From JAUUZQ01 sp964538375 (GTDB taxonomy: Bacteria > Bacteroidota > Bacteroidia > Bacteroidales > GCA-2748055): a DNA stretch of 64,000 bases. This document shows positions 8,276-17,167 of this stretch, in pieces (the stretch's first letter is position 1; each line of letters begins with the position of its first letter). The stretch lies in the NCBI GenBank assembly GCA_964538375.1, contig CAZIFQ010000005.1:1-64000 (forward strand), given 5' to 3'. The notes under the pieces were generated by a model. It searched no databases. It saw nothing but the letters and a program-made list of their open reading frames with translations, and had not been told where the DNA came from. The position numbers and the translations under genes were made by a program.

Positions 8276-10090
8276 ATGGAAAAAGTTACACTCTATGTGA
8301 AGAAGATTCTGGCTTTAATCTTCTCCCTTATTGTTTATGTTTTAGTTATAGAAGCACTCGAAATATCAAGTCTGTTATTCCGTTCACTAGTATCACCCCC
8401 TGCATTTCTTCTTTTCGCGTTTTTGAACTTCCGTATTACGGGAGACAAACCAAAATTCCTGTTTGGACTGACACAGTCTGACGCATTTCTAACAAAAAAA
8501 GGCGGATTCTGGAATCTGTTTAAGTGGATTGTAAATGCACTTGGGTTCCTGTATGACCTTATTGTTTGGGCTATCTGGGGAGTCGTGCTACTGTTCATGT
8601 TGGTGGTTGATTTCATCATGCTGATCAAGTTCATCGTATACTGGATCATACATGCCATCATCTGGTTCATCAGGCAGCTGTTTCCACCATTTATTTTCAT
8701 GTTCAAAATGTTTATTCACTACATCATTAACTGGTGCTGGTGGATTTACCAAATGGCGTTCAGAAACATGAGGATCAGTGTGAACAAGAACTTTTATTTT
8801 ATTGCCTTATGGGGAACTATCCCTGCCTTATTTATTGTATTCCTGTTTTATGCCATCGCCCAACTTGTTGGAATTCCTGAACTCGTTGCAGTAAGCGGAA
8901 TATTTGCGCTTATTCCATTGGTTTGGTCTTTTGGAGAGATTGCATCGCTTCGTTACGAGAAGCGTGAAAAGGATGATTATGGTGCTGTAAAGGGTGCCTT
9001 TCGCAATGGATGGGATGCAGTTAAATCTGCCATGTTCTACCTGATTATTTTCCTCGGACTATTGATTGTTGAGATAGTGCTTAACCTGGTTGGATGGATT
9101 CCAAATCTCTCAATGAGCTTACTTGGAATAACACTTAACCTGAATATGGCCATATCATTTGTATTGGTATTCCTGGCAGTCATCGTTACTTTTGTCGACT
9201 CCATACTGCCATCACATATATTATATCATCCTGAACATGAGAACGACTTCAATAGCTCACTTGGTTTTTTAAAGGTAATCGGACAGAAATTTATAAGATA
9301 TATTTTAGCTCAGATTCCTATGACATTCTTTGGTGGATTGTTACTCGTCATACCTGTTCTGGTTATGTTATTGACATTCAATCTCACTGAAACCATCAAG
9401 AATGGTGTGATGGATGTTAAGATTGAAAATCTGAATGAGAAGTTGATGACCATGGAGGAAACAGATGTCCACAGGACTCAGATCAAGATTGACAGAATAG
9501 AGATGTACAAGGGGGTTCCTCTGAATGCTTCGGGGCATTTTGAAGATTTAGGAATTGCCAGCGATATGGTCAGAGAACTTAAAGAAAATCTTGCAGAATC
9601 TGAAGAGCTGCTTGTTACCAATAAAGTGAAATTTGATGAGGATATGGCAAAAATCAATGCAGCCATAGAATTGGCAAGGGTTGATATCGAGAATCCTGGA
9701 CAATTTGCTATATTATCTAACGACCGTCTGACTATTGAAGAGGATTATCTTGAATGGGATAATACACAGAAGGAGAATATCACATATCTCCAGATTGATC
9801 TGAAGGAGGAGCGAAGCTTCCGTGCACAAATGCCTATTCTTTATTTCTTTGTTGGAATTTTCTTCGCTGTATTTGCTGGAATGGTACTTGCTGTTTTCAT
9901 TGCCTATGCTGGAAACGTTAGCTTTGAGCTTTACAACATGAAGGAAGATGACAAACCAACAGTATGGAGACAAACCATTACCGAACTTCAAGAAAAAGAT
10001 GGCAATCAGCCACTGCTTGGATTTACCTTCCTGGTTGTTATCGGAGTTCTGATCTGGCTGTTTATGGGTGGCGATACAAATATATTCTAA
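8276..10090 (+). CDS. polytopic membrane protein of unknown function
   Basis: A 604-residue protein I do not recognise. Roughly residues 1-385 hold many hydrophobic helices, including an unusually aromatic and tryptophan-rich stretch (WNLFKWIVNALGFLYD to INWCWWIYQMAF, about 78-164). Residues about 385-520 are charged and coiled-coil-like (ENLNEKLMTMEETDVHRTQIKI, then RELKENLAESEELLVTNKVKF). Two more membrane helices follow near 525-555 and 585-598. The coiled-coil segment between membrane parts suggests a long extramembrane hairpin. It is monocistronic and ends in a strong bidirectional terminator. No catalytic motif was seen. Confidence 0.85.
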   Translation: MEKVTLYVKKILALIFSLIVYVLVIEALEISSLLFRSLVSPPAFLLFAFLNFRITGDKPKFLFGLTQSDAFLTKKGGFWNLFKWIVNALGFLYDLIVWAIWGVVLLFMLVVDFIMLIKFIVYWIIHAIIWFIRQLFPPFIFMFKMFIHYIINWCWWIYQMAFRNMRISVNKNFYFIALWGTIPALFIVFLFYAIAQLVGIPELVAVSGIFALIPLVWSFGEIASLRYEKREKDDYGAVKGAFRNGWDAVKSAMFYLIIFLGLLIVEIVLNLVGWIPNLSMSLLGITLNLNMAISFVLVFLAVIVTFVDSILPSHILYHPEHENDFNSSLGFLKVIGQKFIRYILAQIPMTFFGGLLLVIPVLVMLLTFNLTETIKNGVMDVKIENLNEKLMTMEETDVHRTQIKIDRIEMYKGVPLNASGHFEDLGIASDMVRELKENLAESEELLVTNKVKFDEDMAKINAAIELARVDIENPGQFAILSNDRLTIEEDYLEWDNTQKENITYLQIDLKEERSFRAQMPILYFFVGIFFAVFAGMVLAVFIAYAGNVSFELYNMKEDDKPTVWRQTITELQEKDGNQPLLGFTFLVVIGVLIWLFMGGDTNIF

Positions 10091-10109
10091 CAATAATATT
10101 ATTGTATTG

Positions 10110-10137
10110 AAAAAGGCGCTGTTTCAGCGCCTTTTTT
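10110..10137. terminator. bidirectional hairpin terminator
   Basis: An 11-bp stem AAAAGGCGCTG / CAGCGCCTTTT (10111-10121 with 10125-10135) around a TTT loop, with T6 on one side and A5 on the other. It lies between convergent genes ending at 10090 and 10146 and can serve both. Confidence 0.9.
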
Positions 10138-10145
10138 CATTTCCC

Positions 10146-10343
10146 CTACAATGCATTCAACTCCTTTACGAATATATCTATCTCTTCATCCGAAAACCCC
10201 TTATTCTTCGCGGCTTCTTCAAGTGTTCCCCAGATGGGTTCGCCACAGGCAATGCATTTGATGCCCTTGATGCGGAGATAGTGTACTGATTTTGAATCAT
10301 AGTTTACCAGGTCCTCGATGCTTATTTCTTTGGTGATTTTCAT
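10146..10343 (-). CDS. DUF1858-like redox-disulfide protein
   Basis: A 65-residue protein resembling DUF1858, a small domain associated with hybrid-cluster proteins. The first half carries EDLVNYDSKSVHYLRIKGIKC, followed by a CIAC (CxxC) pair at about residues 31-34, then GTLEEAAKNKGFS and EIDIFVKELNAL as in the family. The CxxC may be a redox disulfide or metal site. It stands alone, divergent from the HD-domain gene, with a bidirectional terminator at its 3' end. Assignment is by motif pattern only. Confidence 0.75.
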   Translation of the reverse strand: MKITKEISIEDLVNYDSKSVHYLRIKGIKCIACGEPIWGTLEEAAKNKGFSDEEIDIFVKELNAL

Positions 10344-10375
10344 ACTTAGATAGTTAAAACTTTAATAGAATAATT

Positions 10376-10384
10376 TAAATTTGT
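10376..10384 (+). promoter_or_regulatory. candidate -7 box before the HD-domain gene
   Basis: TAAATTTGT fits TAnnTTTG and lies 25 bp before the start codon at 10410. No TTTG at the right -33 distance was seen. Confidence 0.35.
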
Positions 10385-10409
10385 TTTCAAATTTGCAAAA
10401 AATATTGAT

Positions 10410-10970
10410 ATGAAGCTAAACAGGGATGAGGCCCTTGACCTTCTCAGGAAGTACGTGAAAAACGAAAAGATGATAATTCACAGTATCAGCTCTGAAGCTG
10501 TGCTGCGAGGACTGGCACGCAGGCTAGGAAAGGATGAAGAGAAATGGGGATTGACTGGCTTGCTTCATGATATAGATGTAGAAATTACGGATGCTGATCC
10601 GAAAACACATGCTTTGAAAGCCGGTGAGTTACTGGCAGAGTATGAGCTTGATGAGGATATGCTCGATGCTATCCGCATGCACAACGAAATGGCAACTGGT
10701 CTTGAACGGACTACAGAGTTTCAGCATGCCCTGGCAGCAGGCGAAACCATTACCGGCTTGATTTATGCCACCACCCTGGTCTACCCGGATCAAAAAATTG
10801 AAAGCATAAAATATAAGTCAGTTGCCAAGCGAATGAAATCACCGGCTTTTGCTGCAAGTGTGAAGCGGGAGAATATCATGGAATGTGAAAAAATTGGAAT
10901 CCCTCTCCCTGAGTTCATACAAATCTCAGTAGATGCCATGAGAGAAGTCCACGAAGAAATCGGCCTTTAG
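10410..10970 (+). CDS. HD-domain hydrolase-like protein
   Basis: A 186-residue HD-superfamily protein: VHSISSEAVLRGLAR places the first His near residue 24, LTGLLHDIDVE gives the HD pair at about 53-54, and AIRMHNEM a later His. These are metal-binding residues of predicted phosphohydrolases. The single-domain architecture matches a widespread bacterial group annotated only as HD/HDIG protein; the substrate is unknown. It is convergent with the T9SS plug-like gene and the gap between them is an octamer repeat tract. Confidence 0.85.
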   Translation: MKLNRDEALDLLRKYVKNEKMIIHSISSEAVLRGLARRLGKDEEKWGLTGLLHDIDVEITDADPKTHALKAGELLAEYELDEDMLDAIRMHNEMATGLERTTEFQHALAAGETITGLIYATTLVYPDQKIESIKYKSVAKRMKSPAFAASVKRENIMECEKIGIPLPEFIQISVDAMREVHEEIGL

Positions 10971-10973
10971 CCA

Positions 10974-11013
10974 CATTGACTCATTGACTCATTAACCCAT
11001 TGACTCATTGACT
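10974..11013. repeat. octamer tandem repeat overlapping a gene end
   Basis: Five phased units: CATTGACT twice, CATTAACC, CATTGACT twice. The last unit and a half lie inside the gene ending at 11005, giving its TGA stop and neighbouring codons on the minus strand. Confidence 0.92.
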
Positions 11014-12315
11014 ATGTATCACCTGGTGGCCTACCAGCTTATCATATCTCTCTCCAGGACCCCTGTGGTAGAAAAGAATAAGATATTCATTTTCAGTCTC
11101 GTAATGACTTCCTTCTATTTCTGAAAGGTCGAATGATTTCCTGTCGTTGTGTAGAAACATATAACGGTAGTTGTAAATCCCCTGCTTCAACAATAAAGTA
11201 CCCCTGTAAGCAGATGAGCCGACATCGTATTTCATTTTATTGGATTCGGTGAACTGCCAGTTGCTTAGCGCCCCGCCAATATATACATCTCCATCAGCCA
11301 GGGGAAGAGGCATCTTCAGCGAAAAATGGACAAATACATAATCTGCATCAACTGCCGGTTCAGAACCTTCAGCTGATTCAATGAAAAATCTGCCGTTGAT
11401 ATCCTCCCGGTCGAAATAGAGATGTGCTTTATTGGCTTCATCCGCTTTCAATTCAAAATGAAAATAAGGGGATATATAATCTATGTTTTGTACGTAAAAT
11501 GACCGTACCATGGTATTTTTTGTATCGAACATCCTGAATTCATTGCCTGCATTGAAAACATTTTCCTGTTGGTAATCATACACCAGCTCACCCGGATTGA
11601 CAAACAGGGGTTTGAGTCCTTTGATTTCATAATCCCAAACACCATTCTGGTAAATCGATAGCGTCGTTTCTAAAAACGGATCATCAATTCTGTAGCCGGT
11701 TGTATTCACGGTGATATCAATTTCATGGGAGTCATCGCGGTACATCGACAGAACCGGACGATTTGCCTTTGCCTCAATACCTACGGATGCCTGCGAAATC
11801 ATAAAGCGTCGGGTAAATACTATTTGCTCCTGGTCATAATCCCGAAAAACCACAAGCAGGTAATTTCCCGAACGGGTAAAGCGTATATCATTGTTTGGTA
11901 AGGTCAACTTAAAATGAGTATAATTATAATAGGTGTTGAATGATGTTGCATAATCGTCTATCTGGTTTTCGAAAAAGCCAACCATGTATTCCTGGTCATA
12001 TAAATCAGATTGTGACCAATCCGCATCGCAGTGGATTACCATGTAAGAAAACACGTTGACTTCATTAGTAAGTTCATCAAATTCAAGTACAAGCGGAACA
12101 TCTGAGTCCATGGTCATAATGGGGTAGCTGGTGATCCATCCTTCCCTGTATAATTGGATGGTCCTGATGCTTTCGTCAAGCACCATCTCCCTGGCAACAC
12201 CTTTTTCATCAAATGCACCATCTTGTCCGAATATAATTTGAGAACCGGAAATATTAAGTACGAGTAGTAGAATAAATACTGCTTTGACACCTTTCATTAG
12301 GGTATAATTATTCAT
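11005..12315 (-). CDS. type IX secretion system plug-like protein (DUF5103 family)
   Basis: A 436-residue exported protein with an N-terminal signal peptide (hydrophobic VFILLLVLNISGSQIIFGQ, about residues 13-31). The body is beta-rich and matches the DUF5103 pattern: SIRTIQLYREGW near the start, YMVIHCDADW, NDIRFTRSGNYLLVVF and a C-terminal GGALSNWQF...YDVGSSAYRGTLLLKQGIYNYRYMF carbohydrate-module-like region. In Flavobacterium the family member plugs the SprA translocon of the type IX secretion system; that role is inferred here. No other T9SS gene is adjacent. Its last codons derive from an octamer repeat. Confidence 0.85.
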   Translation of the reverse strand: MNNYTLMKGVKAVFILLLVLNISGSQIIFGQDGAFDEKGVAREMVLDESIRTIQLYREGWITSYPIMTMDSDVPLVLEFDELTNEVNVFSYMVIHCDADWSQSDLYDQEYMVGFFENQIDDYATSFNTYYNYTHFKLTLPNNDIRFTRSGNYLLVVFRDYDQEQIVFTRRFMISQASVGIEAKANRPVLSMYRDDSHEIDITVNTTGYRIDDPFLETTLSIYQNGVWDYEIKGLKPLFVNPGELVYDYQQENVFNAGNEFRMFDTKNTMVRSFYVQNIDYISPYFHFELKADEANKAHLYFDREDINGRFFIESAEGSEPAVDADYVFVHFSLKMPLPLADGDVYIGGALSNWQFTESNKMKYDVGSSAYRGTLLLKQGIYNYRYMFLHNDRKSFDLSEIEGSHYETENEYLILFYHRGPGERYDKLVGHQVIHSQ

Positions 12316-12429
12316 TTCTTAGGTCTTATTGTACAATCTTTATGCCATAAATGCTATGTAACATATCAATAAAAATTATTATAGACGTAGATCAGTTTTA
12401 TAGTTGATACAAGACAATATAAATATGTA

Positions 12430-12438
12430 TATATTTGC
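12430..12438 (+). promoter_or_regulatory. promoter of the nqr operon (-7 box)
   Basis: TATATTTGC is a perfect match to the Bacteroidota TAnnTTTGC -7 element. A TTG at 12404-12406 lies 23 bp upstream as a possible -33 element. The predicted transcript would have a leader of roughly 60 bases before nqrA at 12503. Confidence 0.5.
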
Positions 12439-12502
12439 CTTTGTCGATTAACAAAAATAGCTATTTTTGTGTTGGTATTAATTATTTGAACCCGTTATTA
12501 TA

Positions 12503-13855
12503 ATGTCTGAAATTATCAAGATACGAAAAGGCCTTGATATTAAACTTAAGGGTAAGGCTGACAAAATCTTCATGAAAGCGCCCAGGTCTAAAACGTATGC
12601 AGTTAAACCTATTGATTTTCACTCATTGACTCCAAAAATTGTAACAAAACCTTGCGTTGAGGTAAAGGTTGGCTCGACACTTTTCTTTGATAAGTATCGT
12701 CCCGAGATTAAATACACCTCTCCTGTAAGTGGTATTGTACAATCTATTGTGAGAGGTGAGCGCCGCCGAATTATTGAAGTGGTTATTGAAGATGATGGCA
12801 AAGATACTGCTAAATCGTTTTTACAGGGAGACCCTAACGAATTTACTCGCGAGCAGATCGTTGAGAATTTGTTGGAAAGTGGACTATGGCCGGTAATTCA
12901 TCAACGTCCCTATGATGTTGTTGCATATCCTGCCGATGTTCCGAAATCTATATTTATATCAGGTTTCGACACAGCTCCGCTGGCTCCGGATTTTGACTTT
13001 ATCATGAAGGATACCGAGCAAGACTTTCAAACTGGTATTAATGCGCTGGCAAAATTGACTGATGGTGAGATTCACCTTGGGCTCGATGCTCGTTATCCTG
13101 CCGCCAAGGCATATACCAACGCGAAGAATGTTGTCAGACACTTCTTCAACGGTCCACATCCGACAGGAAATGTTGGTATTCAGATCCATAAAGTGTCACC
13201 TATTAATAAGGGTGATAAAATTTGGACTGTGAAGCCACAAGATGTCGTTGCCATTGGTAAGCTATTTAAAACAGGGAAATACGATCCGAATGTGATTGTT
13301 GCCCTGGCGGGTTCTGAAATTAAAAAACCAGTCTACTATAAATTGATCAGGGGAGCACAGGTATCTTCTATTACCGATGGTAATATCGAGGGAGATAATG
13401 TAAGGATGATCAGTGGTAATGTACTTACCGGAAGACAGGTTACAGACGAAGGACATATTGGTTTCAGTGATTCACAGGTGACTGTAATTCCTGAAGGAGA
13501 TCATTATGAGTTTATTGGCTGGGTACTTCCGGGATTGAAGAAATTCTCTGTATCCAAGACTTTCCTCTCATGGATCACTCCGGATCGCGAGTACCGATTG
13601 GATACCAATCTGAACGGTGGTGAACGTCCTTTCGTTATGACAGGAGAATATGAAAAAGTAGTTCCGATGGACATTCTTCCTGTTAGCCTGCTCAAATCTA
13701 TTATCGTGGAAGATATTGACAAGATGGAGCAGTTGGGAATCTACGAGGTGATTGAAGAGGACCTGGCTTTGTGCGAATTTATTTGTGCATCGAAAACTCC
13801 GGTCCAGTCAATCCTTAGAGATGGTCTCAATTTACTAAAGAAAGAATTAGAATAA
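12503..13855 (+). CDS. nqrA: Na+-translocating NADH:quinone reductase subunit A
   Basis: Peripheral cytoplasmic subunit of the Na+-NQR complex, which oxidises NADH, reduces quinone and pumps sodium out. The 450-residue length and the order of conserved blocks fit NqrA: IKIRKGLDIKLKG at the start, KVEVGSTLFFDKYRP-type barrel-sandwich segment, then GNVGIQIHKVSPIN and CEFICASKTPVQSILRDGL at the end. No flavin site is expected in this subunit. First gene of a six-gene operon, 21 bp before nqrB, with a promoter box about 65 bp upstream. Confidence 0.95.
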   Translation: MSEIIKIRKGLDIKLKGKADKIFMKAPRSKTYAVKPIDFHSLTPKIVTKPCVEVKVGSTLFFDKYRPEIKYTSPVSGIVQSIVRGERRRIIEVVIEDDGKDTAKSFLQGDPNEFTREQIVENLLESGLWPVIHQRPYDVVAYPADVPKSIFISGFDTAPLAPDFDFIMKDTEQDFQTGINALAKLTDGEIHLGLDARYPAAKAYTNAKNVVRHFFNGPHPTGNVGIQIHKVSPINKGDKIWTVKPQDVVAIGKLFKTGKYDPNVIVALAGSEIKKPVYYKLIRGAQVSSITDGNIEGDNVRMISGNVLTGRQVTDEGHIGFSDSQVTVIPEGDHYEFIGWVLPGLKKFSVSKTFLSWITPDREYRLDTNLNGGERPFVMTGEYEKVVPMDILPVSLLKSIIVEDIDKMEQLGIYEVIEEDLALCEFICASKTPVQSILRDGLNLLKKELE

Positions 13856-13876
13856 TATAAAATATCGACATTCAAC

Positions 13877-15055
13877 ATGAGTGCATTAAGACGCTATATC
13901 GATAAGATTAAGCCCAATGTAGAAGAGGGAGGAAAGGTTCCATGGCTCAAATCAACTTTTGAAGCTTTTGAAACATTTCTCTTTGTGCCTAACACGGTGA
14001 CGAAAAAAGGCACACACATTCGGGATGCAATGGACATGAAACGGACTATGTTTCTTGTAGTTATTGCAATGGTTCCGGCATTGTTGTTCGGAATTTGGAA
14101 TACCGGTTATCATCATTTCCTCGCCCTTGGGATCGACGCTTCCTTCTGGCAAATGGTATGGTACGGATTTATCAGGATATTCCCAATAATTGTTGTTTCA
14201 TATGTAGTTGGACTGGGAACAGAATTTGTTTTTGCACAAATTCGAGGGCATGAAGTTGCCGAGGGATTCCTGGTTTCAGGGATGCTTATTCCCCTTGTAA
14301 TGCCGGTTGATGTTCCTCTTTGGATGGTGGCCATTGCTACAGTTTTTGCAGTTATAATCGGAAAAGAAGTGTTTGGCGGAGTAGGAATGAATATTCTTAA
14401 TCCCGCACTCACAGCCAGGGCCTTCCTGTTCTTTGCTTATCCCTCACAGATGTCGGGTGACGCTGTATGGATCGGCGGATTGAGAAAAGGAATGGAAACA
14501 GTAGACGGATTTTCCGGAGCTACTATTCTTGGCCAGGCCGCTCAGAACAATTCAGTATTTGTCGACGGCTTAGGGAAGGCCTACGATTGGTGGGACATGT
14601 TCCTTGGTACAATTCCCGGATCAATAGGAGAGACTTCTACTTTGGCCATATTAATAGGTGCTGTAATATTATTATATACAGGTGTTGGAAGCTGGAAGGT
14701 GATGTTTTCTGTATTTGCAGGAGGCGCTGCCATGGGACTGATACTTAATTTATTTGCAGTGAATGCATTTATGGAGATCCCTTTCTATGAGCACCTGCTA
14801 CTTGGTGGATTCGCCTTTGGAGCAGTATTTATGGCAACCGATCCGGTATCAGCTGCACAGACAGAAAAAGGAAAATGGATCTATGGATTCCTTATTGGAT
14901 TCCTGGCGATTATCATACGTGTACTTAATCCGGCTTACCCCGAAGGTGTGATGTTGGCCATTCTCCTTATGAATGTATTTGCCCCGCTCATCGACCATTA
15001 TGTTGTTGAAGGCAATATCCGCAGACGATTAAAAAGAGCTAAAGTTCAAGCATAA
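13877..15055 (+). CDS. nqrB: Na+-NQR subunit B
   Basis: Large membrane subunit that carries covalently bound FMN and riboflavin and forms the main sodium path. The FMN attachment motif is seen in DGFSGATILGQ, with the modified threonine at about residue 216. About ten hydrophobic helices follow a soluble N-terminus (residues 1-55). 392 residues is normal. The FMN would be attached by the ApbE protein encoded at 18529-19539. Spacings to nqrA (21 bp) and nqrC (12 bp) indicate cotranscription. Confidence 0.97.
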   Translation: MSALRRYIDKIKPNVEEGGKVPWLKSTFEAFETFLFVPNTVTKKGTHIRDAMDMKRTMFLVVIAMVPALLFGIWNTGYHHFLALGIDASFWQMVWYGFIRIFPIIVVSYVVGLGTEFVFAQIRGHEVAEGFLVSGMLIPLVMPVDVPLWMVAIATVFAVIIGKEVFGGVGMNILNPALTARAFLFFAYPSQMSGDAVWIGGLRKGMETVDGFSGATILGQAAQNNSVFVDGLGKAYDWWDMFLGTIPGSIGETSTLAILIGAVILLYTGVGSWKVMFSVFAGGAAMGLILNLFAVNAFMEIPFYEHLLLGGFAFGAVFMATDPVSAAQTEKGKWIYGFLIGFLAIIIRVLNPAYPEGVMLAILLMNVFAPLIDHYVVEGNIRRRLKRAKVQA

Positions 15056-15067
15056 TACTATATTAAA

Positions 15068-15796
15068 ATGAGAAGTTTTAGTAATACATACATTTTTGTT
15101 TTTTCCCTGATAATGGTTGTCATTGTGGCAACACTGTTATCGTTCGTAGCCATGCAGCTGAAACCGATGCAGGATATGAATGTGGAAATTGAGAGGAAAG
15201 GTGATATACTCGTTTCCGTAGGAAAAGCAGCAGATGTCTCTGAGGTAAAGGATAAAAAATCCTATATCAACGAGGAATTTGATAAGTTTATCACGAATTC
15301 ATATGTTATTGACTATGATGGGAATGTCATTGATCAGGATGCTTTCGAGATTACCCTGAATATCAAGGAACAAACCGATAAAGTGGTAACAGAGAGACTC
15401 TTCCCTGTATTTGTATACACAGGATCAGAGGGAGAGACAAAATATATAGTACCCGTTAGGGGAAAAGGTCTCTGGGGACCCATCTGGGGATATGTGGCTT
15501 TCAATCCTGATCTGAATACTATTTTCGGAGCCGTTTACGATCACTCAAAAGAGACTCCTGGTCTTGGAGCAGAGATAAATACAGATGCATTTGAGCTTCC
15601 GTTCAAAGGAAAAACGATCTTTAATGAGTCCGGAGAATTTGTTTCTATTGAGGTTGTAAAAGGAGGGACCACTCCCGACAATCCTCATGGTGTAGATGCC
15701 ATCTCAGGTGGAACCATCACCTCTAAAGCACTGGAAGAGATGCTCCTGGATAATTTCGAGGGTTATGTAAAACATTTTAAAGCGATAGCAAAGTAA
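15068..15796 (+). CDS. nqrC: Na+-NQR subunit C
   Basis: Membrane-anchored subunit with one N-terminal helix (about residues 8-29) and a periplasmic FMN-binding domain. The attachment motif reads DAISGGTITSKAL, placing the modified threonine at about residue 216; the third motif residue is Gly where the textbook SGAT motif has Ala. 242 residues is typical. The spacer to nqrD is 80 bp, far longer than the other gaps in the operon, and is filled by octamer repeats. Confidence 0.95.
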   Translation: MRSFSNTYIFVFSLIMVVIVATLLSFVAMQLKPMQDMNVEIERKGDILVSVGKAADVSEVKDKKSYINEEFDKFITNSYVIDYDGNVIDQDAFEITLNIKEQTDKVVTERLFPVFVYTGSEGETKYIVPVRGKGLWGPIWGYVAFNPDLNTIFGAVYDHSKETPGLGAEINTDAFELPFKGKTIFNESGEFVSIEVVKGGTTPDNPHGVDAISGGTITSKALEEMLLDNFEGYVKHFKAIAK

Positions 15797-15849
15797 TTGA
15801 CTCATTAGCTCATTGACTCATTAGCTCATTAGCTCATTAGTTCATTGAT
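15797..15849. repeat. octamer tandem repeat inside the nqr operon
   Basis: About six and a half phased CATTRNCT-type units begin immediately after the nqrC stop codon. They account for most of the 80-bp nqrC-nqrD gap. Confidence 0.92.
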
Positions 15850-15876
15850 AAATTAAAACATTGAAATACTTATAGT

Positions 15877-16521
15877 ATGATTGATAAGGAACCTTTATTT
15901 TCTGCAAAAAACCTGAAGTTGCTGAAGGAACCGTTGGGCGCAAGTAATCCCATTACCGTCCAGGTGTTGGGAATCTGTTCAGCATTGGCAATTACCGTTA
16001 AACTAAAACCATCAATCGTGATGGCCATCTCAGTATTGGTAGTAATGGCAGTTTCAAATGTGGTGATTTCTCTTATGCGTAAGATGATTCCACCAAGAAT
16101 CCGGATTATTGTACAACTGGTTGTGATTGCTACCATGGTAATTCTTGTTGATGAAGTTCTGCAGGCATTTGCCTACGACGTCAGCAAGCAGCTGTCTGTA
16201 TTCGTCGGACTGATTATTACAAACTGTATTATCATGGGACGCCTCGAAGCATTTGCCATGGCAAATAAGCCATGGCCTGCATTCCTCGATGGACTTGGAA
16301 ATGCAGCCGGTTATGGTATGATACTTATTATAGTGGCATTCTTTAGAGAATTGCTTGGATCAGGAACTTTGTTCGATATCCAGGTGATCCCTGGTGGGTT
16401 TTATAATTTTGGTTATGAAAACAACGGACTGATGGTACTCCCACCAATGGCTTTGATTGTAGTAGGCATAATTATCTGGATACAACGCTCGAGAAATAGA
16501 GATTTGATTGAAAAGAATTAA
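15877..16521 (+). CDS. nqrD: Na+-NQR subunit D
   Basis: Integral membrane subunit, 214 residues, six predicted helices. Cysteines at about 34 (LGICSALAIT) and 117 (LIITNCIIMG) correspond to the pair that, with two cysteines of NqrE, holds the intramembrane iron or 2Fe-2S centre in known Na+-NQR structures. Followed 10 bp later by nqrE. The start is preceded by an octamer tract rather than a close stop codon, so translational coupling to nqrC is unlikely. Confidence 0.95.
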   Translation: MIDKEPLFSAKNLKLLKEPLGASNPITVQVLGICSALAITVKLKPSIVMAISVLVVMAVSNVVISLMRKMIPPRIRIIVQLVVIATMVILVDEVLQAFAYDVSKQLSVFVGLIITNCIIMGRLEAFAMANKPWPAFLDGLGNAAGYGMILIIVAFFRELLGSGTLFDIQVIPGGFYNFGYENNGLMVLPPMALIVVGIIIWIQRSRNRDLIEKN

Positions 16522-16531
16522 TTAAGAATTC

Positions 16532-17149
16532 ATGGAAAATTTAGTAAACATATTTGTCAAGTCGATCTTTATTGACAACATGATTTTTGCCTACTTCCTG
16601 GGCATGTGTTCTTACCTGGCGGTTTCGAAAACAGTGAAGACGTCAACAGGATTAGGTTTTGCAGTGATATTTGTATTGGGCTTCACTGTTCCAATTAACT
16701 ATTTGATTGAGAATTATATTTTGGCCGAAGGGGCCCTGGCATGGCTGAGTCCAAAATTGGCTGATGTTGATTTGAGTTTCCTCAGCTTCATCATGTTTAT
16801 CGCTGTGATTGCATCAATGGTTCAATTGGTAGAGATGGTGATAGAGAAATTCACACCTTCATTATATAGCTCACTGGGTATTTTCCTCCCCCTTATAGCT
16901 GTGAACTGTGCCATCCTTGGGGGTTCATTGTTTATGCAGGAAAGAGAATATGCGAATATTGCAGAAGCAACTTCATTCGGACTGGGTTCTGGTGTCGGTT
17001 GGTTCCTGGCCATTGTGGGTATTGCTGCTATTCGTGAAAAAATACGTTATTCAAATGTTCCTCCTGCCCTTCGTGGACTTGGAATCACCTTTATTATCAC
17101 CGGTTTGATGGGAATAGCATTTATGAGTTTTATGGGAATTAAATTATAA
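16532..17149 (+). CDS. nqrE: Na+-NQR subunit E
   Basis: Membrane partner of NqrD, 205 residues, six helices in inverted topology. Metal-site cysteines are seen at about 26 (LGMCSYLAVSK) and 126 (IAVNCAILGG). The IREKIRYSNVPPALRGLGI C-terminal loop is typical of NqrE. Lies between nqrD (10 bp) and nqrF (18 bp). Confidence 0.96.
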   Translation: MENLVNIFVKSIFIDNMIFAYFLGMCSYLAVSKTVKTSTGLGFAVIFVLGFTVPINYLIENYILAEGALAWLSPKLADVDLSFLSFIMFIAVIASMVQLVEMVIEKFTPSLYSSLGIFLPLIAVNCAILGGSLFMQEREYANIAEATSFGLGSGVGWFLAIVGIAAIREKIRYSNVPPALRGLGITFIITGLMGIAFMSFMGIKL

Positions 17150-17167
17150 ATCAGTAAAGTAGGTACT

